Assembly: GCA_003538495.1 (NCBI GenBank)
Contig: DPSD01000447.1
Span: 12,328-22,924, forward strand
Direction: 5' to 3'
DNA: 10,597 nucleotides
Source: Accumulibacter sp.
GTDB taxonomy: Bacteria; Pseudomonadota; Gammaproteobacteria; Burkholderiales; Rhodocyclaceae
Positions 1 to 5,561 of this stretch are shown here, piece after piece (the stretch's first letter is position 1; every line of letters starts with the position of its first letter). The notes below the pieces were generated by a model. It was not told the origin of the DNA, did no database searches, and was given only the letters and a program-made list of their open reading frames with translations. A program made the translations under genes and the position numbers.

Positions 1-284
1 AGACCCTTGCTGACTTCGGTGTCGCGTCCCTTGGCGGTCAGCATCAGGATGCGCGTGGCGCTCAGTTCGGGGTCGGCACGCAAGGCCTGGCAAACATCGA
101 AACCATTCATCTTGGGCATCATCACGTCGAGCAGGACGAGATCCGGTCGCTCGGCGCGAACGATCGCCAGCGCCTCTTCTCCATTGCCGGCAACCAACAC
201 TTCGAAACCCTCCCGGCGCAGCAGAAACTCGATCGAAATGACGATGTTTTGCTCGTCGTCGGCAATCAGAATTTTCTTGCTCAT
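1..284 (-). CDS. Response regulator, receiver domain (3' end outside window)
   Basis: This is the N-terminal 94 residues of a two-component response regulator; the rest lies beyond the left edge. The acidic pocket is D9-D10, the expected phospho-acceptor is D53 in a LLDVMMPKMNGFDVC stretch, and the switch threonine is T83 in LMLTAKG. The conserved lysine that follows later in receivers is not reached. It lies 50 bp downstream of the transporter-type histidine kinase on the same strand, so it is very probably its phosphotransfer partner. The start at 284 is chosen because GGAG lies 5 nt upstream; an in-frame ATG at 299 overlaps the site and has no ribosome binding site of its own. Whether the protein is receiver-only (CheY-like) or carries an output domain cannot be seen. 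The receiver does not look NtrC-like in particular, so it should not be called CbrB. Confidence 0.93.
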   Translation of the reverse strand, partial: MSKKILIADDEQNIVISIEFLLRREGFEVLVAGNGEEALAIVRAERPDLVLLDVMMPKMNGFDVCQALRADPELSATRILMLTAKGRDTEVSKG

Positions 285-289
285 CAACA

Positions 290-293
290 CTCC
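290..293 (-). promoter_or_regulatory. Shine-Dalgarno of the response regulator
   Basis: GGAG on the minus strand, 5 nt before the ATG at 284. It decides in favour of that start over the in-frame ATG at 299. Confidence 0.6.
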
Positions 294-334
294 GCTCATG
301 AATAACCTTCACCAAACGAACCATGCGTCCCGGA

Positions 335-3094
335 CTACACCACCGCTTGTTGTTGTGCGTGCGCAAATGGCAAGCTGAAACGAAACGTGGCGCCCTCGCC
401 CTCCACGCTTTCCACCCACAGTCTGCCGCCGAAGTGCTCGACGATCCGGCGGCTGATCGGCAGCCCCAGACCGGTACCCGACGGCTTGGCGGTCATCGTG
501 TCGCCGACCTGGCGAAACTTCTCGAAGATCAGTTGCTGATCTGCCGGACGAATGCCGGGCCCGTTGTCCACCACGCTGACTTGCAGTCCGTCCGCGTGCA
601 GACTCAGCGTGACACGAATCCGGCCGCTACCGGGCTTCAGGAACTTTACGGCGTTCGACAGCAGATTCAGCATGACCTGGATCAGGCGATCCCGGTCGGC
701 GAGAATCAGTGGCAGATTATCGGGCAGATCGACCTCGACGTGCGCCTCTTTCTCGCGAACCAGCTGGCTGATTGCGGCGATCGACTGTTCGATGACTTCC
801 TTCAGGTCGAGCTCGCAACCATTCCAGTCGGCCCTGCCGGACTCGATTTTAGCCAGGTCGAGGGTCTGGTTGATCAGCCGCGTCAAACGCTCGGTCTCGC
901 TGACGATCAACCCGAGAAAGCGCTCGCGATCGGCCAGATGCATCTTCGGATCGTCGCGCAGCAACTCCGAGAAAGCGCGGATCGAGGTCAGCGGGGTGCG
1001 CAACTCGTGCGTCACCGACGACATGATGTCGTCCTTGACCCGATCGAGCTCCTGGAGGCGCTCGTTAGCGGCCTGCAGTTCCAGGGTTGCCGCGGTAAGC
1101 TCGCGTGACTTGCGCTCGAGCTCGCGGCTGTAGGTGCGCAATTGCGAAGCTTCATCGAGGATATGCATCACCTCTTCGATGCTCAACGGTTCCTCCTTGG
1201 CCACCGAGGCGACCATTACCCGTGCCGAAGCGCTGCCGATGGCGCCAGCGAGCAGCGATTCGGCGAACTGCACCAGCTTGGCGTCGGCCTCGGGCGTTAC
1301 CTCGTTCCCGCCGCCCTGGCTTCCCTGTCGGCGGGAGAAGGCAGCGAAGGCCGATTGCGCGCGCGCCGGTCCGAGAAAGCGTCCGACCAGTTCCTGCAGG
1401 TCGCTGACTTGCGCGCGCCCCCGCCACAACACCGCGCCACCCTGTCCGGTTTCGCTCAGCGCGTCCACAAACAAGGTTGCCTGGGTCGCCTCGGCGACCA
1501 TCGGCGGCCGCAGCAGCGATACCCCGACGTAAGCGCCGATATTGGCAAGAAAACTCCAGAACAGGCAATGCGAGATCTCGTCCATGCCGGTGAGACCGAA
1601 GAGCTGCTGCGGCCGCAACAGCTCGATCCCGAAGAACCCCTGTGCCAGGAAATCACCGGGAAGCCAGCCGGACTTGGCAAATGACGGCAACAGCAAGGTG
1701 TAACCCCAGACCACAAAGCCGGCGGACAGCCCGGCCAGCGCGCCGCCGCGGGTGCCGCCTCGCCAGTACATGCCGCCGATCAGCGCCGGCGCGAACTGGG
1801 CGACGGCCGAGAAGCTGATCAGCCCGATCGCGACCAGCGCATAGGCCTCACCCGCCAATCGGAAATACAGGTAGCCGAGCAGCAGGATGACGACGATGGC
1901 GCCGCGGCGAATGCCGAGCAGCAGACCCGAGAGGTCCTTCGCGTCTTCGATCGCCGAGCGGTTGTGGCGCAGCAGCAGAGGCATCACCAGGTCGTTGCAG
2001 ACCATCGTGGACAGGGCGATGGTTTCGACGATGACCATGCCGGTTGCCGCCGACAGGCCGCCGATGAAGACCAGCAACACCAGACCCTCCTGCCGCTGCG
2101 ACATCGGCAAGGTCAGGACGAAGGTGTCGGCATCGACGCCCTGCCCCGAGAAATGCAGCAGACCACCGAGGGCGATCGGCAGCACGAAGATATTGATCAG
2201 CAAGAGGTACAGCGGAAACAGCCACGCCGCCCGCTTCAGGTGCGCCTCGTTGACGTTCTCGACGACGGCGACCTGAAACTGCCGCGGCAGGAAGAGGACG
2301 GCCAGGCCTGACAGGACGACCAGCGAAAACCAGCTGGTATAGCCCTTGCCGGACGGAATCGCGGTCATCAGGCGTTGCAGATCCGGATCCGCCGCGGCGT
2401 GGTCGAAAATGTCGCCGAAGCCGTCGTAGATGCCGTAGGTGACAAAGATGCCGACGGCCAGAAAGGCGACCAGCTTGACGCCGGACTCGAGGGCAATCGC
2501 CGCGACCATCCCTTCGTGGCGTTCGGTGGCATCGAGATGGCGGGTGCCAAAGACGATGGTGAACGCCGCCAGGATCAGCGCAATGTAGAAACTGATGTCG
2601 GCCCCCACCGACATCGTCGCGCTGCGATGCGGCATGACGATTGCCGGATAACTGAGCAACAGGCTGACGGTGCTCGACACCGCCTTGAGCTGCAGCGCGA
2701 TGTAGGGAATGATTCCGACCACGGCAATGATCGTCACCAGGCCACCGAGTCCATGGCTCTTGCCATAGCGCGAAGAGATGAAATCGGCGATCGACGTGAT
2801 GCGATTGGCCTTGACGATGCGAATCATCTTCAGCAGCACGATCCAGCCCAGCGCCATCACCAGCGTTGGACCCAGGTACACCGGCAGGAAGCCGATTCCC
2901 GACACCGCCGCGCGCCCGACGCTGCCATAGAAGGTCCAGGTGGTGCAGTAGACCGCCATCGACAGGGCATAGATCGTCGGGTTGGCGATGATCGAGCGCC
3001 CCTGGTCGGCACGCTTGTCGCCCCACCAGGCGACCGCGAACAGCGTCCCGAGATAGAGCAGCGAGGTGGCGATGATTACCGGGGCTGCAAGCAT
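335..3094 (-). CDS. Sodium/solute symporter-domain sensor histidine kinase (CbrA/CrbS-like architecture)
   Basis: A 919-residue inner-membrane sensor kinase. Residues 1 to about 530 form a polytopic sodium:solute symporter (SSS/PutP-like) domain with about 13 hydrophobic segments. Residues about 560-635 resemble the STAC linker found between SSS domains and kinases. Residues about 640-690 are a charged, probably coiled-coil helix with heptad-like ELERKSREL and LELQAANERL. The HisKA domain follows with H696 in SSVTHELRTP, then an ATPase domain with N-box N814, G1 box DNGPGI (843-848), F-box F857/F860 and G2 box GTGLGLPIS (873-881). All catalytic motifs are intact. I see no PAS domain between STAC and HisKA, whereas several characterised relatives such as CbrA carry one. 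Family knowledge: such kinases couple solute uptake or presence (histidine, acetate and similar) to gene control; the substrate here is unknown. It starts 7 nt after the stop of the small membrane protein, which suggests translational coupling, and the response regulator follows. Confidence 0.95.
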   Translation of the reverse strand: MLAAPVIIATSLLYLGTLFAVAWWGDKRADQGRSIIANPTIYALSMAVYCTTWTFYGSVGRAAVSGIGFLPVYLGPTLVMALGWIVLLKMIRIVKANRITSIADFISSRYGKSHGLGGLVTIIAVVGIIPYIALQLKAVSSTVSLLLSYPAIVMPHRSATMSVGADISFYIALILAAFTIVFGTRHLDATERHEGMVAAIALESGVKLVAFLAVGIFVTYGIYDGFGDIFDHAAADPDLQRLMTAIPSGKGYTSWFSLVVLSGLAVLFLPRQFQVAVVENVNEAHLKRAAWLFPLYLLLINIFVLPIALGGLLHFSGQGVDADTFVLTLPMSQRQEGLVLLVFIGGLSAATGMVIVETIALSTMVCNDLVMPLLLRHNRSAIEDAKDLSGLLLGIRRGAIVVILLLGYLYFRLAGEAYALVAIGLISFSAVAQFAPALIGGMYWRGGTRGGALAGLSAGFVVWGYTLLLPSFAKSGWLPGDFLAQGFFGIELLRPQQLFGLTGMDEISHCLFWSFLANIGAYVGVSLLRPPMVAEATQATLFVDALSETGQGGAVLWRGRAQVSDLQELVGRFLGPARAQSAFAAFSRRQGSQGGGNEVTPEADAKLVQFAESLLAGAIGSASARVMVASVAKEEPLSIEEVMHILDEASQLRTYSRELERKSRELTAATLELQAANERLQELDRVKDDIMSSVTHELRTPLTSIRAFSELLRDDPKMHLADRERFLGLIVSETERLTRLINQTLDLAKIESGRADWNGCELDLKEVIEQSIAAISQLVREKEAHVEVDLPDNLPLILADRDRLIQVMLNLLSNAVKFLKPGSGRIRVTLSLHADGLQVSVVDNGPGIRPADQQLIFEKFRQVGDTMTAKPSGTGLGLPISRRIVEHFGGRLWVESVEGEGATFRFSLPFAHAQQQAVV

Positions 3095-3101
3095 GGCCCG
3101 A

Positions 3102-3302
3102 CTACTTGAAACGCCGTTCGACAGCCCAGGCCATCAAGCCAATGACCACCGCCCAGGCGGCAAAGATGTAGGCGTAGACCAGTGGAATGCCGAAGACCTC
3201 GTCAGGCCGGTCGAACAGCGACAGCAGTGGATAATTGAACAGCGCGCAACCGGTGAGGAAGGCCGCGATCAGTCGATCACCAGCAAGAATCCTGCGATGC
3301 AT
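3102..3302 (-). CDS. Small two-helix membrane protein coupled to the sensor kinase
   Basis: A 66-residue protein with two hydrophobic segments (about 11-29 and 41-60), an internal NYPLLSLFD motif and a basic C-terminus ending ERRFK. The start at 3302 is preferred because a near-perfect GGGAGGG lies 4-5 nt upstream; an in-frame ATG at 3320 would put this site inside the coding sequence. Its stop is 7 nt before the kinase ATG. The kinase has only a weak ribosome binding site, so ribosomes finishing this gene probably start the kinase. In Pseudomonas a short gene, cbrX, precedes and is translationally coupled to cbrA. This gene occupies the same place and has similar size, but I cannot confirm homology from sequence alone. 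It may also be an accessory subunit of the symporter domain, as small membrane proteins often sit beside SSS transporters (for example the DUF485 or DUF4212 proteins). Confidence 0.85.
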   Translation of the reverse strand: MHRRILAGDRLIAAFLTGCALFNYPLLSLFDRPDEVFGIPLVYAYIFAAWAVVIGLMAWAVERRFK

Positions 3303-3306
3303 CTCA

Positions 3307-3313
3307 CCCTCCC
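3307..3313 (-). promoter_or_regulatory. Strong Shine-Dalgarno of the small membrane protein
   Basis: GGGAGGG on the minus strand just before the ATG at 3302. It is much stronger than the site before the kinase, so it probably sets translation of both genes. Confidence 0.75.
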
Positions 3314-3409
3314 GCCTCAAAAGCGATTCGCGCCCAAGCCCATCGCCTCCCGGTGCCAGGTCGTGGTCAGCAGTCTGCGGGCGATCGTCAATTGGTCATC
3401 GGCAGCGGC

Positions 3410-3415
3410 TATACT
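3410..3415 (+). promoter_or_regulatory. Probable -10 box for menB
   Basis: TATACT matches the sigma-70 -10 consensus at five of six bases and lies 32 bp before the menB ATG, giving a leader of about 25 nt. No convincing -35 is found 16-18 bp upstream; a TTGGTC is present but too close (12 bp). Confidence 0.5.
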
Positions 3416-3447
3416 GCCCGCCGTCACCTCTCGTTGAGACCCCTCAG

Positions 3448-4287
3448 ATGATTCGCTCCGCTCTCGACTGGCAGCCGCGCGCGGCTGGCAAGGCCTACTC
3501 CGATATTCTTTACGACTTTGCCGAGGGCATCGCCCGCATTGTCATCAATAGACCCGCACGACGCAATGCCTTTCGACCGGAAACCATCGAGCAGCTGATC
3601 GACGCCACCCACCAGGCGCAATTCGACCCCGAGGTCGGCGTCATCATCCTCGGCGGCGCAGGACACCAGGCTTTCTGCTCGGGTGGAGACCAGACCGTAC
3701 GCGGCGACGACGGTGGCTACCACGATGAATCCGGGATGCCGCACCTCAACGTCCTCGACCTGCAGATGCAGATTCGCCGCTGCCCGAAGCCGGTGGTGGC
3801 AATGGTCGCCGGCTACGCCATCGGTGGCGGACACGTCCTGCATCTGGTCTGCGACCTGACGATCGCCGCCGACAACGCCCGTTTCGGCCAGACCGGTCCA
3901 CGCGTCGGCAGCTTCGACGCCGGCCTCGGGGCCGGCCTGATGGCACGCACCATCGGCCTCAAGCGAGCCAAGGAGATCTGGCTGCTCTGCCGTCAGTACG
4001 ACGCGCCGGCGGCGCTGGCGATGGGGCTGGTAAATACCGTCGTCCCGCTGGCCGAACTGGAGGAGGAAACCGTTCGCTGGTGCCGCGAGATGCTGCAGCT
4101 GTCGCCGATGGCCCTGCGCATGATCAAGGCCGGTTTCAATGCCGATACCGACGGCCTGGCCGGAATCCAGGAACTCGCCGGCAACGCCACCGGGCTGTTC
4201 TACATGACCGCAGAAGGCCAGGAGGGCCGCAATGCCTGGCTCGAAAAGCGGGCCCCGGATTTCGCGAAATACCGGCGACGGCCCTGA
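3448..4287 (+). CDS. menB: 1,4-dihydroxy-2-naphthoyl-CoA synthase (menaquinone biosynthesis)
   Basis: A 279-residue crotonase-fold enzyme that closes the second ring of the naphthoquinone by cyclising o-succinylbenzoyl-CoA to 1,4-dihydroxy-2-naphthoyl-CoA in the cytoplasm. Diagnostic MenB stretches separate it from ordinary enoyl-CoA hydratases: [15 protein letters not shown] (77-91), [30 protein letters not shown] (split over 100-129), FGQTGP (146-151), GSFDAG (154-159), LCRQYDA (180-186) and FNADTDG (230-236). The catalytic S155/D157 pair and Y91 are present. Q148, G150 and W178 match the residues that hold a bicarbonate cofactor in E. coli MenB, so this is the bicarbonate-dependent type. 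The length matches the family (about 270-285). The frame is open upstream of 3448, but homology and spacing to the TATACT box favour this ATG; the ribosome binding site is weak. The C-terminus ([17 protein letters not shown]) is intact. menC follows 79 bp downstream. Confidence 0.96.
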   Translation: MIRSALDWQPRAAGKAYSDILYDFAEGIARIVINRPARRNAFRPETIEQLIDATHQAQFDPEVGVIILGGAGHQAFCSGGDQTVRGDDGGYHDESGMPHLNVLDLQMQIRRCPKPVVAMVAGYAIGGGHVLHLVCDLTIAADNARFGQTGPRVGSFDAGLGAGLMARTIGLKRAKEIWLLCRQYDAPAALAMGLVNTVVPLAELEEETVRWCREMLQLSPMALRMIKAGFNADTDGLAGIQELAGNATGLFYMTAEGQEGRNAWLEKRAPDFAKYRRRP

Positions 4288-4299
4288 GCAGCAAGCGCT

Positions 4300-4318
4300 G
4301 CGCACCATGGCCGTGCGC
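4300..4318 (+). other. Short hairpin between menB and menC
   Basis: GCGCAC and GTGCGC form a perfect 6-bp stem around a 7-nt loop, 12 bp after the menB stop. There is no T-run, so it is unlikely to stop transcription completely. It could stabilise the menB message or lower readthrough into menC. Such a short GC-rich stem could also arise by chance in this genome. Confidence 0.3.
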
Positions 4319-4366
4319 TGCTGAACGCTGCGCAAGCCAGAACAGTACGACGCGCTCAACACCGCG

Positions 4367-5488
4367 ATGAAGATCCGCTCGGCCAGCGTCCATCATTACT
4401 GCCTGCCCCTACGCGCAAGCTGGCTCACCGCCGCCGGTGGTTTCAGGCAACGCGAAGGCTGGCTGCTGCGCCTCGATACGGCGGACGGCGCCACTGGTTA
4501 CGGTGACTGCGCGCCGCTTCCGGGGAATGCCGCGGAATGCCCGGCGGACACCGCGCTGCGTTTGCGGAGGCAGACCCACAGCCTGATCGGCCGACAGCCC
4601 GGAGATGCCCTCCAGGCCACCGATCATGGCTCCCGTGGCAGCACGCCGGCAGTGCGGCTGGCCGTAGAAACAGCGCTGCTGGACCTGATCGCGCAGGCGG
4701 CCGGACTCCCGCTGGCGGCGTACCTGCGCGCCTGTGAGCGCCGGGCGGTCGGCGTCAGCGAGGTGTCGCCGACGGTCAGGGTCAACGCCGCGCTCGGCAG
4801 CGTCGCCGCCGTTCACGATCAGGACCTTCGGGCCGCCTGTGCGGCGCGCTTTCAAGTGCTCAAGCTGAAGGTCGGCATGACCGCCATCGATCAGGAGATC
4901 GGCCGCCTGCAGCAGTTGGCGCGACTGCTGCCGCCGGGGGTCGAACTGCGGCTGGACGCCAACTGCGCCTGGGGCCTGCGCGATGCCGCGCGCTTCCTGC
5001 ACGCCTGCGCCGACTTGCCGGTCGAAATGGTCGAAGAACCCCTGGCCCGACCAGCGCTCAAGCAGCTGCAGGCCTTGCAGGACAGCACCGGCATCGCCAT
5101 CGCGATGGATGAATCTCTGGCGACGCTGGACCTCGAAGAGGTCCTCGGCAGGCGCCCGGTGCGCCGACTGGTGATCAAACCGACGCGCACCGGCGGCCTG
5201 CTGCCCGCCTTGGCGCTGGCGCGGCGAGCGACGGGGGCCGGCTTCGAATGCATCGTCACCAGCAGCGTCGAAAGCGCCTGTGGCGTTACCGCTGCCGCGC
5301 ATCTGGCGGCGGCGCTGGACAACCCGCTGGCGCACGGGCTGGCGACCTGCGAGTGCCTCGCTGACGACACCGGCACGCCGCCGGCGATCGCCAATGGCCG
5401 GCTGACCCTGCCCGACACGCCGGGCGTGGGCTTCGCTCCGCACGCGCAAGTCGTCTTCTCGGACTTCGCCGGACCCGATCGCAGCTGA
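4367..5488 (+). CDS. menC: o-Succinylbenzoate synthase, enolase superfamily
   Basis: A 373-residue enolase-superfamily enzyme that should dehydrate SHCHC to o-succinylbenzoate, the step that feeds MenE and then MenB. The N-terminal capping domain (about 1-125) includes GYGDCAPLPG (44-53). The barrel holds the catalytic KLK pair (K166, K168), metal ligands D197 in LRLDAN, E223/E224 in VEEPL and D248 in MDES, and the second base K271 in VIKPT. The late motif TSSVESACGV (298-307) matches the MenC form SSSIESSLGL rather than muconate cycloisomerase. It is longer than E. coli MenC (320 residues). The enolase superfamily has close look-alikes (N-succinylamino acid racemase, dipeptide epimerases), but adjacency to menB makes MenC by far the best call. 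The ATG at 4367 has no visible Shine-Dalgarno, so expression may rely on leaderless-like initiation or on coupling to an element I cannot see. Confidence 0.92.
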   Translation: MKIRSASVHHYCLPLRASWLTAAGGFRQREGWLLRLDTADGATGYGDCAPLPGNAAECPADTALRLRRQTHSLIGRQPGDALQATDHGSRGSTPAVRLAVETALLDLIAQAAGLPLAAYLRACERRAVGVSEVSPTVRVNAALGSVAAVHDQDLRAACAARFQVLKLKVGMTAIDQEIGRLQQLARLLPPGVELRLDANCAWGLRDAARFLHACADLPVEMVEEPLARPALKQLQALQDSTGIAIAMDESLATLDLEEVLGRRPVRRLVIKPTRTGGLLPALALARRATGAGFECIVTSSVESACGVTAAAHLAAALDNPLAHGLATCECLADDTGTPPAIANGRLTLPDTPGVGFAPHAQVVFSDFAGPDRS

Positions 5489-5524
5489 GCTTGCGCCCCG
5501 CCCGGCGAAGCAGGCAGGCTGCGT

Positions 5525-5530
5525 TATACT
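5525..5530 (+). promoter_or_regulatory. Possible -10 box for the helicase gene
   Basis: TATACT lies 32 bp before the GTG start at 5562, the same distance as the identical hexamer before menB. A second -10-like GATAAT lies at 5534-5539. No good -35 is visible. The element implies that the helicase can be transcribed independently of menBC. Confidence 0.4.
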
Positions 5531-5549
5531 GGCGATAATTACAGTGGCC

Positions 5550-5555
5550 GGAGGG
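5550..5555 (+). promoter_or_regulatory. Shine-Dalgarno that fixes the helicase start
   Basis: GGAGGG is 6-7 nt before the GTG at 5562. In-frame GTGs at 5544 (upstream of the site) and 5559 (too close) are less suitable. Confidence 0.7.
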
Positions 5556-5561
5556 TGCGTG

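Larger units (their letters stand above)
3303..3447. other. Divergent intergenic region between the sensor operon and menB
   Basis: A 145-bp spacer from which the sensor operon (minus) and the menBC genes (plus) are read apart. It must hold the promoters for both. On the plus strand a -10 box is visible at 3410-3415. On the minus strand I find a TTGACG (3391 to 3386) that resembles a -35, but no good -10 at the proper spacing, so that promoter may depend on an activator or an alternative sigma factor. I see no clear operator palindrome. Confidence 0.7.

Noticed and set aside
285..299. Upstream ATG at 299 as start of the response regulator
   Set aside because: It is in frame, but the GGAG site lies after it and fits the ATG at 284; receivers usually begin a few residues before the KILIADDE strand.
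323..1108. Long plus-strand open frame (261 codons) opposite the kinase C-terminus
   Set aside because: It is antisense to clear HisKA/ATPase motifs, has a composition typical of frames made by GC-rich antisense sequence (many Q, D, R), and resembles no family.
3235..3447. N-terminal extension of MenB upstream of 3448
   Set aside because: The extra residues would overlap the divergent small gene and the -10 box, and MenB homology begins only after 3448.
3448..4287. Generic enoyl-CoA hydratase call for the crotonase gene
   Set aside because: MenB-specific motifs ([27 protein letters not shown]) and the neighbouring menC decide for MenB.
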